Assembly: GCA_963281255.1 (NCBI GenBank)
Contig: OY725497.1
Location: forward strand, 558,001-622,000
DNA from: Aphrocallistes beatrix
Lineage: Eukaryota > Porifera > Hexactinellida > Sceptrulophora > Aphrocallistidae
Direction of reading: 5' to 3'
DNA: 64,000 nucleotides
Shown: in pieces, positions 1 through 8,406 of the stretch
How the letters are laid out: every line of letters begins with the position of its first letter
Numbering within the stretch: the first letter of the stretch is position 1
Translations under genes and position numbers: made by a program
Notes under the pieces: generated by a model
Told to the model about the DNA's origin: nothing
The model's input: the letters and a program-made list of their open reading frames with translations, nothing else
Database searches by the model: none

Positions 1-315
1 TTAATAGATAAATGCATTGATGCTTACTCTGATCCTTGAACTTTAATAATCACGAGTGGATAATCCGGAAATGTTGCAATCAGATTTTATTACAAATCAA
101 ATTTAGAATTACGTAATTATGATTGTATGGTAATACGAGTTTTTGTCTATCCCAAAATCAGTATTTTGTAATCAATAATGTTTATTATAATTCTATTTTA
201 AATGAAACAAGAAATTCAGCCCTTTTCTTACAGTTGAAAATTAAGAAAAATATCTTACAAAGTTATGAAAGTTATGAACTTATGATTAACATAATGCCTA
301 AGTATGTTTATATAT
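1..315. other. AT-rich flank, no gene seen
   Basis: No gene or repeat could be supported here. A short open frame starting near 123 runs into the antisense of the next gene and has no recognisable content. Confidence 0.4.
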
Positions 316-1347
316 TCAGGGTAATAAGGGCCCCATTAAGTCAGCTCTTTTATTCCTTTTCCCACATAATCCTGCTGAATTAGCGCAATTCTTGTTTTCA
401 AATATAGCAACCAATGTGATCCAGATTATGGTAATAGAAAATACCCCTGAGGAAATGCCAATTATAGTTCTTTCTGTCCATTTTAGTGTTGTATATAAAG
501 CGATATATGCTCTGTTGTTTGAGATTCTGATCATTGCTTCGATGGGTTGAAAGGCAAGGATGCTAGGAATAGTGGTGTAAAGAATATCTACCCAGAATGC
601 CGTCATGAAACCAGCTAGTGCTACCAAGATTAATTTGGTAAACAACGCGTACCTCTTTACTATCTTCTTTTGCTTCTGGTACTCTTGATACTGGTTGTCC
701 AAGAGGAGTTGTCTGTTACGCATTTTGAGTAAATTATAAAGCTGTTTCGAATTCTTGATAAATTGAATATATTCGTAAGTCCCCAAAATAACTGCAAGCA
801 ACTGAGTTACCACTGCCCCGATCACTATCAGTAGTGTGAGAAGTACGAGTGTTACAATGAGGATGATTAAGTTTCTCAGTTTCCTCTTGATAGGACTAAA
901 CTCAGTGTAAGAGTGACACACGTAGCTCACGTAGGTAGTGAGAATGTTTAGAAGAGAGACTGTAGCTAATATGCTAACAACTGTTAACGCGTTAATTGTG
1001 AGCAATATAGTGGTTTTTATCAAACTAGTAGATGTACTGGTAGTTGTATTAGTGTTGGTAACGATAAGGTGTTTAGCAATCTCATTAGAAATAGCCGTCA
1101 TGCCAAATAGAAAAGCCTCAATTGAAATAACGGTTAGCATAAGAGCGAATTTGTAATATTCTGTCTTGTAATGGTACCTGAGATGAATGTTCTCTTCAGT
1201 TTCTTTGTATTTCAGATTGATCCTCTTTCTCCGAAGATATACAAGCTGGTGAATAAAGTAAATTGCCCATCCAAAGTACACCGATAATAGAAAACCAGAA
1301 AAAATAAATACAAAAATTGTATACGCTATTTCCTCTAGTTTTATCAT
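316..1347 (-). CDS. Multi-spanning membrane protein, array copy 1
   Basis: This single-exon frame encodes 343 residues with about six or seven hydrophobic segments (near 5-30, 68-95, 115-145, 165-190, 235-265 and 290-320). It shares a family signature with copies 2 to 4: a basic stretch after the first segment (RKRINL.YKETEENIHLRY), the motif YTEFSPIKRKLRN before the fourth segment, and a charged loop with QLYNLLK and YQKQKK. It is the most divergent copy. The C-terminus is short, basic and presumably cytoplasmic. I do not recognise the family. The layout resembles an orphan receptor or transporter, but no known signature was seen, so no function is assigned. The frame is intact and the AT-rich flanks give no clear promoter. 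Confidence 0.75.
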   Translation of the reverse strand: MIKLEEIAYTIFVFIFSGFLLSVYFGWAIYFIHQLVYLRRKRINLKYKETEENIHLRYHYKTEYYKFALMLTVISIEAFLFGMTAISNEIAKHLIVTNTNTTTSTSTSLIKTTILLTINALTVVSILATVSLLNILTTYVSYVCHSYTEFSPIKRKLRNLIILIVTLVLLTLLIVIGAVVTQLLAVILGTYEYIQFIKNSKQLYNLLKMRNRQLLLDNQYQEYQKQKKIVKRYALFTKLILVALAGFMTAFWVDILYTTIPSILAFQPIEAMIRISNNRAYIALYTTLKWTERTIIGISSGVFSITIIWITLVAIFENKNCANSAGLCGKRNKRADLMGPLLP

Positions 1348-1755
1348 TACGTATAAAAACGAATATATAATTACCTACTTCAGAATTGTAGAATTAATTG
1401 TGTGGATTATAACATGTTCTTATTTATAGTAAAAACTCCCCAAAAATGACCTAATAAGTAATCAAAAAATAATCAACAAAAAAATTCATTTTGATTTTTC
1501 CCTTCATTTAGACTATCCTATTTCTTATTAATCATATATTTAAAAATCCATATAACATTACCGTTCTATTGAACCCCCACAAACCACGAGTTCATCGACT
1601 GAAACAATTTTTCCACATTACAAATACATCTCCCTGCATTAACTATCATTAATATTTCACTTTAAACTTTATTTACATGTGGAAGTAAAAAATGTATATA
1701 AAATTGGGGAAAATTTGAGAACTTTAGATACTATACACAACCTATATAAAATTCC
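1348..1755. other. Intergenic, AT-rich
   Basis: About 400 bases separate the start of copy 1 from the stop of copy 2. I see no gene, repeat or hairpin. It presumably holds the copy 1 promoter and the 3' flank of copy 2. Confidence 0.4.
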
Positions 1756-2787
1756 TCAGAATAGAAGACGTTCTGTCAAGTCAGTCCTTTTCTGTCTTTT
1801 TCGCCACGATCCTGAAATACTGTAGTTAATGTTCTCGGCTACATGGACTAGTGTTATCCAGATTATATTAAATGAGAATATTGCGAATGAGGAAATGCTT
1901 ATAATTAGATCTATTAAGCAAATCCAACTATCAGTGTCTATATATGTACTACTATTGATTATGGTTTTCAGCTTCTCATAAGAGTCAAATCCGAGCAATA
2001 ATAGAGTAGTGAAGATGATATAATACAATGTTATTAACAATGTCGCGCACGTGAAACCAAATAGTGCTACTAAGTTGAAAATGGTGAACCACTTGTACCT
2101 CCTTACTAACATCTTCTGTTTCTGATACACATTATAATCCTCTGTGAGTAATTTTTCATTGCGCAATTTGAGTAGGTTGTATAGTTGTATTGAGTTCTTG
2201 ATTAATTTAATATACTCATACACTGAAAGGATTTGTGTAACCAAGTCAACGATTAGGATCCCGATTATTGTCAGTAGTGTGAGAAGTGTCAATATTAAGT
2301 TCAGTATAATTGTGTTTCGAAGTTTCCTTTTGATGGGACTAAACTCAGTGTAAGATCGGCACACATAACTCATATAGATGGTGAGTATGTTGATAAGAGA
2401 AAGAGCAACCAAAGTAGTTACATTCTGCAAGGAATTTACAGTATTTGATATTGTCAACTGCACCACATTTTGAGTCAAAAATGTGACATTATCAACACTA
2501 TTTGCATTCAAGGCTAGGCCAAATACTAATGGTTTTAAAATACCAATCGTTACAAAAATACTGAACTCAATCGCAGAAATGGCAAGCATGAGAGCGTACT
2601 TGTAGTATTCTGTCTTGTAACGGTATCTGAGATAAATATTCTCTTCTGTTTCTTTGTGCTCGAGGTTGATTCTTTTTCTTCCAAAATATGCGAGTTGATA
2701 TACGAAGTATACCATCCATCCATTATACAATGGAAATGCAAAACCAAGAAAACATAAGGATAATGCTATACGGAAAGTACCTATCAT
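1756..2787 (-). CDS. Multi-spanning membrane protein, array copy 2
   Basis: The frame is intact at 343 residues and is the best reference copy of the local family. Hydrophobic segments lie near 5-30, 67-92, 125-150, 165-192, 235-270 and 290-320. NVT sites between segments 2 and 3 could be glycosylated if that loop is extracellular. The basic tail reads RKRQKRTDLTERLLF. Copies 3 and 4 are very close to it in sequence, which suggests recent duplication or gene conversion. It lies head to head with an adenylate kinase pseudogene, the start codons being about 110 bases apart. The same arrangement is seen in relic form at 12,567-12,691. The function is unknown; a receptor-like or channel-like role would be a guess. 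Confidence 0.78.
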   Translation of the reverse strand: MIGTFRIALSLCFLGFAFPLYNGWMVYFVYQLAYFGRKRINLEHKETEENIYLRYRYKTEYYKYALMLAISAIEFSIFVTIGILKPLVFGLALNANSVDNVTFLTQNVVQLTISNTVNSLQNVTTLVALSLINILTIYMSYVCRSYTEFSPIKRKLRNTIILNLILTLLTLLTIIGILIVDLVTQILSVYEYIKLIKNSIQLYNLLKLRNEKLLTEDYNVYQKQKMLVRRYKWFTIFNLVALFGFTCATLLITLYYIIFTTLLLLGFDSYEKLKTIINSSTYIDTDSWICLIDLIISISSFAIFSFNIIWITLVHVAENINYSISGSWRKRQKRTDLTERLLF

Positions 2788-2897
2788 ACTAGAACTAATA
2801 TTAATTACTAGTAATATGAATATTGAAGTATATTTATACCTAGGCTGTACTACTTATGTTTAGTGCATATCAATTCTACTCAACATGGTTCAATACT
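2788..2897. promoter_or_regulatory. Shared head-to-head promoter region
   Basis: This spacer lies between the membrane gene (minus) and the AK2 pseudogene (plus). Related spacers occur at about 5876-5963 and 12,570-12,690, with shared blocks such as TTAGTG.ATAT.AATTCTACTCA. Conservation of the spacer with each duplicated pair suggests a bidirectional promoter. That is inferred; no defined TATA or initiator element was identified. Confidence 0.45.
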
Positions 2898-3360
2898 ATG
2901 GTTGCGGAAGCAAATTCTTGTGTTAGGATACTACTAATGACCCCAGAGCTGGCAAGGGGACACAAGCATTTCTTCAATAATTCAATAAGAGAAAAATCTA
3001 CGGTACAAATCCTTAGTTGACCACCAGAGTCCTCGCCCTCAGCCGACCTGATCGGATTCCAAGGCCCCTGGGCATAGGTCCCATTGCCATTGGCCCGTCC
3101 GGTAATCCGTCCCTGAGCGAAACACTTGGCCACAGGGGATGATATACTGAGAGCCATTGTAGCATCAGGCCACTAGTTAGGGAAGAAATGTCAATCTATT
3201 ATGGATAACTTGATCCTTCTTAGTCTATGAAAGCATAAGAAATTGATTTGTTAGTTTTAATCAATTTTAGTTCTGACCGAGTTCAATTTACTCGTTTAGA
3301 TATATTACCTATTCTCTTATTAAGTTATTTTCTAGGAATGATGACATGCTGAAAATACTT
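2898..3360 (+). pseudogene. Adenylate kinase 2 pseudogene
   Basis: The start matches the intact AK2 at 12,691: ATG followed by a degenerate MVAEANSCVRILLM, then the remains of the P-loop region. About 150 unrelated bases (roughly 2965-3116) interrupt it. Homology resumes at CTTGGCCACAGGGGATGATA, corresponding to the kinase AMP-binding region, and then jumps to the kinase 3' UTR (TATGAAAGCATA and TTATTTTCTAGGAAT), so most of the coding sequence is deleted. It cannot encode a kinase. It marks this unit as a duplicate of the membrane-gene/AK2 pair. Confidence 0.85.
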
Positions 3361-3698
3361 TTAATGAATCAATAACATTATACTATCTGACTTTATTGAC
3401 ACATTTGGAAACACAATATTATTAATAGAGAAAAGAAATTAGCTGTACTCAATACCTATCTGATAATGTTTATTATAGTGTCTAAATTCCTCAGGATAGA
3501 AGGCGTTCTGTTAAATCATTTTTGTTTCCTTTTCCACACAATCCTGAAATTTTATGATTTAATTTTTCGGCTACTTGGATTAATGATGTCCAGATTATGT
3601 TGAATGAAAATATTCCAGATGAGAAAATAAATGTGATTATTATTATCCACAAAATAATTTTATTAACTTCTTTATACGCACCACTGTTGGTTATACTA

Positions 3699-5026
3699 GG
3701 TCATTCAATAAGTCTTGCGGATTGAGTTGTATTTCAGTTATTTTCGCTTTAAAGTTCTCAACCTTCATATATAATTTAACCTTAAATATTATCGTTAAAT
3801 GTTCCAAATTATAGACTGATTGAATAAAAACTCAGAATTTTCTAGCTTTTCACATCACACCTATTTCAGCATACTTGTAGAAAATGGCTCCTAAAGATGA
3901 TAGTTTCAATTTGAAATGGAGAGCGTATATTGAATTTCGTACAAAACTCAATATCCAGTGCGTACTGATTCACAATGAGTTGCAGGAGATACTAGGCATG
4001 GATTGTCCTTCCAGATCCACCATTGAGCGATGGGCTGCACGATTTAGGTCTGGAGATACTGATGTGGCAGATTTACATCGCTCAGGGAGACCGATATCCG
4101 TCAGCACTCCAGACAATATAGCAATAATTGGGAGAATGGTGATGGAAGACAGGTTTTTAACCGTCGATCAGATAGTACATAGTATGGAGATGTCATCGGG
4201 AGCAATTCATTCAATTCTGACAATTCGTCTTGGCTACCGATCGATTTGTGGCAAATGGGTCCCACATATTCTGAGTGAGAAACAAAGGCTCACCCGAATG
4301 AATACAGCCAAGAAGCTCTTGGAAACATATGATAAGTGTGATTCTAGGCGCCTATCAGAAATTATAACTGGTGATGAGACTTGGGTACCGTTTTCCACTC
4401 CATATAGCAAGTATAAAATGCGATCGTGGGTGAAAGGAGATGAAAAACCGGCACAAGTTCCCAGGCCCGATTTCAGAAACCCGAAGGTAATGTATACAAT
4501 TTTCTTCAACAGTGGCGGTATTGTATTACAATTACCTTCTGAGAGTGGTAAATCAATCAATGCGACCTATTTTACTCAGAAAATCCTACCAAACTTGATT
4601 AAAAATGTAAATGATGCTCGTCCAAAGGCTGGAATGAGAGGTATTAAATTATTGATTGATAATGCCAGTTCCCACACAGCCAGGCTTACCAAGAATTTTT
4701 TGGAATCCGAAAGGATAGAATTACTTCCTCACCCTCCATACTCACCAGACCTAGCTCCCTGTGATTTTTGGCTCTTTCCAAAGTTGAAAATCTATCTCCA
4801 GGGTAAAGAATTTGAAACTAGACAAGCACTCAGAACTGCTTTATACCAGTACTTCAAATCCATCCCCGAAGAAGAGTACAGAAAAGTGTTTTTTCAGTGG
4901 GTTGAAATATTGAGAAAGTGTGTGTCAGTAGGAGGGGATTACTTTGAATAAAAAATCTACTACATTAGTCTCTATAGTGTATACACTTACTTTTGTGATA
5001 TGACCCGCAAGACTTTTTGAATGCCC
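3699..5026 (+). mobile_element. Full-length mariner (DD34D) transposon
   Basis: The element is 1328 bp, typical for mariner. Its ends are inverted repeats: GGTCATTCAATAAGTCTTGC on the left, and the complement of GCAAGACTTTTTGAATGCCC on the right, differing at a few positions. It is flanked by the TA target duplication (3697-3698 and 5027-5028), as expected for the Tc1/mariner superfamily. It sits inside membrane gene copy 3 and encodes an unbroken transposase on the plus strand. The intact frame and well-matched ends suggest recent, possibly still competent, transposition. Copy number elsewhere cannot be judged from this window. Confidence 0.95.
3884..4951 (+). CDS. Mariner transposase
   Basis: The protein has 355 residues with no stop or frameshift. 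Residues 1-115 form the paired helix-turn-helix DNA-binding region, with STIERWAARF in the first and LTVDQI in the second. KWVPHIL at about 124-130 is the mariner WVPHEL linker signature. The catalytic triad is visible as D164 (TGDETW), D259 (LIDNASSH) and D294 (YSPDLAPCDFW), with 34 residues between the last two, which makes it DD34D. The enzyme cuts and pastes its element at TA sites in the nucleus. The start ATG fits the 185-base left leader usual for the family. Confidence 0.95.
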   Translation: MAPKDDSFNLKWRAYIEFRTKLNIQCVLIHNELQEILGMDCPSRSTIERWAARFRSGDTDVADLHRSGRPISVSTPDNIAIIGRMVMEDRFLTVDQIVHSMEMSSGAIHSILTIRLGYRSICGKWVPHILSEKQRLTRMNTAKKLLETYDKCDSRRLSEIITGDETWVPFSTPYSKYKMRSWVKGDEKPAQVPRPDFRNPKVMYTIFFNSGGIVLQLPSESGKSINATYFTQKILPNLIKNVNDARPKAGMRGIKLLIDNASSHTARLTKNFLESERIELLPHPPYSPDLAPCDFWLFPKLKIYLQGKEFETRQALRTALYQYFKSIPEEEYRKVFFQWVEILRKCVSVGGDYFE

Positions 5027-5875
5027 TAGTAGTAGTCAGTTTCTCATTCGAGTCAAATCCAAATCCAAGCAAAAATATAATACTAAATGTAATATAATGC
5101 AGTGTATCTAATAGTGAAGCACATGTGAAACCAAATAATGCCATCAAGTTGAAATGGTGAACCACTTGTACCTCCTTACTAACTTCTTCTGTTTCTGATA
5201 CATAATATAATCCTCTGTGAGTAAATTTTCATTGCGCAATTTGAGTAGGTTGTATAGTTGTTTTGAGTTCTTGATTAATTTAATATACTCATACACTGAA
5301 AGGATTTGTGTAACCAAGTCAACGATTAGGATCCCGATTATTGTCAGTAGTGTGAGAAGTGTCAATATTAAGTTCAGTATAATTGTGTTTCGAAGTTTCC
5401 TTTTGATGGGACTAAACTCAGTGTAAGATCGGCACACATAACTCATATAGATGGTGAGTATGTTGATAAGAGAAAGAGCAACCGAAGTAGTTACATTCTG
5501 CAAGGAATTTACAGTATTTGATATTTTAAACTGCACCACATTTTGAGCCAAAAATGTGACATCATCGACACTACTTGTATTCAAGGCTAGGCCAAATACT
5601 AATGGTTTAAAAATACCAATCGTTACAAAAATAATAAGCTCACTCACAGAAATGGCAAGCATGAGGGCGTACTTGTAGTATTCTGTCCTGTAACGGTATC
5701 TGAGATAAATATTCTTTTCTGTTTCTTTGTGCTCGAGGTTGGTTCTCTTTCTTCCAAAATATACAATTTGGTATATGAAGTACACTATCCATCCATTATA
5801 GAATGGGAATACGAAACAAAGAAAACAGACAAATAGTACTGGATAAACATACACAAAGTTAATACCACTTGCCAT

Positions 5876-5963
5876 GCTAGAACTTAGTATTTTTATAGCT
5901 TATCATCACAATTTATACTCACTTCATACTTAGTGTATATGAATTCTACTCAGCATTGATTTC
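5876..5963. promoter_or_regulatory. Relic of the AK2-side promoter, kinase gene lost
   Basis: Sequence just upstream of membrane copy 3 is nearly the same as 12,570-12,660 upstream of the intact AK2, sharing TTAGTATTTTTATAGCTTAT and GTATATGAATTCTACTCAGC. Instead of an AK2 start codon it runs directly into the 3' end of membrane copy 4. The kinase gene of this unit has therefore been deleted. Confidence 0.7.
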
Positions 5964-5977
5964 AATACTAAAATTCC

Positions 5978-7024
5978 TCAGAATAGAAGACGTTCTGTCA
6001 AGTCAGTCCGTTTCTGTCTTTTTCGCCACGATCCTGAAATACTGTAGTTAATGTTCTCGGCTACATGGACTAGTGTTATCCAGATTATATTAAATGAGAA
6101 TATTGCGAATGAGGAAATGGCTATTGTTAGATCAATTAAGTAAATCCAATTATCAGCTTCGCTATATGTACTACTATTGATTATGGTTTTCAGCTTCTCA
6201 TAAGAGTCAAATCCGAGCAATAATAGAGTAGTGAAGATGATATAATACCATGTTATTAACAATGTCGCGCACGTGAAACCAAATAGTGCTACCAAGTTAA
6301 AAATGGTGAACCACTTGTACCTCCTTACTAATTTCTTCTGTTTCTGATACATAATATAATCCTCTGTGAGTATTTTTTTATTGCGCAATTTGAGTAGGTT
6401 GTATAGTTGTTTTGAGTTCTTGATTAATTTAATATACTCATACACTGAAAGGATTTGTGTAACCAAGTCAACGATTAGATTCCCGATTATTGTCAGTAGT
6501 GTGAGAAGTGTCAATATTAAAGTCAGTATAATTGTGTTTCGAAGTTTCCTTTTGATGGGACTAAACTCAGTGTAAGATCGGCACACATAACTCATATAGA
6601 TGGTGAGTATGTTGATAAGAGAAAGAGCAACCAAAGTAGTTACATTCTGCAAGGAATTTACAGTATTTGATATTGTTAACTGCACCACATTTTGAGTCAA
6701 AAATGTGACATCATTGACACTACTTGTATTCAAGGGTAGGCCAAATATTAATGGTTTAAAAATACCAATCATTACAAAAGTAATAAGCTCAATCGCAGAA
6801 ATGGCAAGCATGAGGGCGTACTTGTAGTATTCTGTCTTGTAACGGTATCTGAGATAAATATTCTCTTCTGTTTCTTTGTGCTCGAGGTTGATGAGAAGCT
6901 CGAGGTTGATGAGAATGCAACTTTGTTTCATGCAACATTGTTGCATGCAAAAATGTTGCATCGTGTATGTCGAGTATTCCATGCAACAATGTTGCATGCA
7001 ACCTGTTGCATGGAAATAGAACAT
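5978..7024 (-). CDS. Membrane protein family copy 4, replaced N-terminus
   Basis: The frame is open for 348 residues. From about residue 48 (INLEHKETEENIYLRY) to the end it is almost the same as copy 2, including all later hydrophobic segments and the RKRQKRTDLTERLLF tail. The first membrane segment and the native start are missing. In their place the frame reads through GCATGCAACA-type palindromic repeats, giving a Cys/Met/His-rich leader unlike any other copy, after a duplicated CTCGAGGTTGATGAGAA. The native promoter is gone too. It is either a recently 5'-truncated pseudogene or a gene with a novel leader. I favour a pseudogene whose frame has not yet decayed. Confidence 0.6.
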   Translation of the reverse strand: MFYFHATGCMQHCCMEYSTYTMQHFCMQQCCMKQSCILINLELLINLEHKETEENIYLRYRYKTEYYKYALMLAISAIELITFVMIGIFKPLIFGLPLNTSSVNDVTFLTQNVVQLTISNTVNSLQNVTTLVALSLINILTIYMSYVCRSYTEFSPIKRKLRNTIILTLILTLLTLLTIIGNLIVDLVTQILSVYEYIKLIKNSKQLYNLLKLRNKKILTEDYIMYQKQKKLVRRYKWFTIFNLVALFGFTCATLLITWYYIIFTTLLLLGFDSYEKLKTIINSSTYSEADNWIYLIDLTIAISSFAIFSFNIIWITLVHVAENINYSISGSWRKRQKRTDLTERLLF

Positions 7025-7062
7025 GTTCTATTTTCATGCAACATTCTGCATCAAAATTGTAT
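6903..7062. repeat. GCATGCAACA palindromic repeat cluster 1
   Basis: Repeated ATGCAACATTGTTGCATGCA-type segments, each self-complementary around AACATTGTT or GCATGC, cover the 5' end of membrane copy 4. They could form strings of small hairpins and have replaced the gene's original 5' end. Confidence 0.75.
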
Positions 7063-7317
7063 TAATTATTACGATAACGATAACGATAATCATTATCAAA
7101 AATACGATCAAGCCATTAAAATAGACAATAGAAAGTCTGCTTGCTTTTCTTGATTACTTTCTCAAAAGGGCGAGGGCAATGACAGGTACGACGATACGTT
7201 TTTTACCATTATGTAAAAATACAGAATAAATTTGATGTAATTAGTTCAATTTAAACAAAAGATTCCACAAATAGGTATATAGAATCAAAATTATTAAATA
7301 AGCACAAAATTCAGGCA

Positions 7318-7430
7318 ACAATATTGCATGAAACTATGCTCCGCGGAAAATTGTTGCAAGCAACTTGTTGCATCGTGTGAGTTAAAATGTTGCATGCAAC
7401 TTTGTTGCGTGCAACATTTGCATGCATTAG
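7318..7430. repeat. GCATGCAACA palindromic repeat cluster 2
   Basis: This is a second patch of the same motif family (TTGTTGCAAGCAACTTGTTGC and neighbours), about 250 bp from the first. The bases between hold no gene. Confidence 0.65.
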
Positions 7431-7568
7431 AAATTGAAATCCAATTAGAAACAATTTCTCATATTGGAGTACTAACAAAAAGTGAATCTGAACCTTTTTA
7501 TCTCTAAAATTTCAATATTTCACATTATTTGAACGTAACCTTAAGCGATAACATAATATTTGAAAACA

Positions 7569-8199
7569 AACGCGCTTCTATTGCTTGCGCTGCGCGGCTG
7601 GCGTACACTTTGTGTCTGCCGGAGGATCCCTTCGGTCACCTGGGGTCGTATTGATTAATTATAATTTGTCAATTTATATAATTTAGATGCGTAATGATCA
7701 GGGGTTTATCTAGGTGCTCGTTCTGCACTTATAAGTACCAGCTTGGTATCGTCCGAGGAGCCAAGGTGCTTGTAGTGTGGTTCGATTTTGGTCCCGGGTT
7801 GCTATCACCCGTGGAATTACAAGATAAACCACTGTTTGGGTGCCATATAGCTTTTATCACCTCCAAAAAGTGTCGGATTGGAAAATCCTAGATAAACCCA
7901 TGGTAATGATTGCGCCCTAACAGAGTGATGAGTTATCATTTTTTGATGATAGTTACATCATATCTGTGGTATATTAATATACACATTGATTATAATTTCA
8001 GCCTTCTGTCACTTAAATGACTGAGTTATAGTCGAAAAACTGAAATTTAAAAAGGTGACAAAGATGTCATAACTCCATGATGAGTCAACATTTTAGTCTG
8101 AGCTCAGAACTTGCTGGAGCCATAGCCAAAGGACTCCCACATGCCAAAGATTAGCTTTATGTACCTGGCAGTTTCTTCAATCAATTCGTTACAGATATA
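7569..8199 (+). repeat. GC-headed dispersed repeat, copy A
   Basis: It starts with a GC-rich head (GCGCTTC..TTGCTTGCGCTGCGCGGC, then a GG(C)GNACACTTTGTGTCNGCC hairpin) and continues into an AT-rich body. The body carries TTTTTTGATGATAGTTACAT, TTTCAGCCTT, CCATGATGAGTC and the terminal CAATTCGTTACAGATAT. Other copies lie at 22,906, 43,593 and 45,256, with fragments at 43,128 and 48,079. This copy contains a later hAT-type insertion at 7699-7902. No protein is encoded. Confidence 0.8.
7699..7902 (+). mobile_element. Non-autonomous hAT element (204 bp)
   Basis: The ends are 16-bp inverted repeats, CAGGGGTTTATCTAGG and the complement of CCTAGATAAACCCATG, differing at one base. A perfect 8-bp target duplication, GTAATGAT, lies at 7691-7698 and 7903-7910. 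Eight-base duplications and CAGGG-like ends are diagnostic of the hAT superfamily. It interrupts the dispersed repeat exactly where intact copies read continuously. It has no transposase gene, so it needs one supplied from elsewhere. Confidence 0.9.
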
Positions 8200-8201
8200 C
8201 A

Positions 8202-8235
8202 CTGCCCTACCAAAAGTATTCATACACCCCAATGT
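8202..8235 (+). mobile_element. Possible solo end of a Tc1-type element
   Basis: The string CACTGCCCTACCAAAAGTAT followed by TCATACACCCC resembles the outer inverted repeat of animal Tc1 elements (CAGTGCCTTGCAAAAGTATTC type). No partner end or transposase was found before the satellite at 8407. Confidence 0.35.
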
Positions 8236-8406
8236 TTCCCATACAAATTGTATATACATCTAATCTATTTGTGGAACCAATTGTAATTAATCAGAAACGG
8301 TTAGACTTAATTTAGCTTAAAATTAATATTCTACACACTCGATTTTCTCATTTTATAATCTTTCAGCTCAGTTACTACTATAAAGTTAAGTATTATCACC
8401 CCGCGA

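Larger units (their letters stand above)
3491..5875 (-). pseudogene. Membrane protein family copy 3, broken by mariner
   Basis: On the minus strand the N-terminal 230 or so residues are open from 5875 down to about 5150. A one-base deletion in an A run near 5150 (the other copies carry one more A) then shifts the frame. Homology continues in another frame until position 5027, where a mariner element interrupts it, and resumes from 3698 to a stop at 3491-3493 with a tail ending NDLTERLLS. Both lesions are disabling. The sense sequence otherwise tracks copies 2 and 4 closely, so inactivation looks recent. The start reads MASGINFVYVYP, which identifies a matching remnant at 12,569. Confidence 0.88.

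Noticed and set aside
2876..3157. 93-residue minus-strand open frame
   Set aside because: It is antisense to the AK2 pseudogene and its foreign insert, with no sign of coding.
7694..7891. 65-residue open frame
   Set aside because: It is almost wholly inside the 204-bp hAT MITE.
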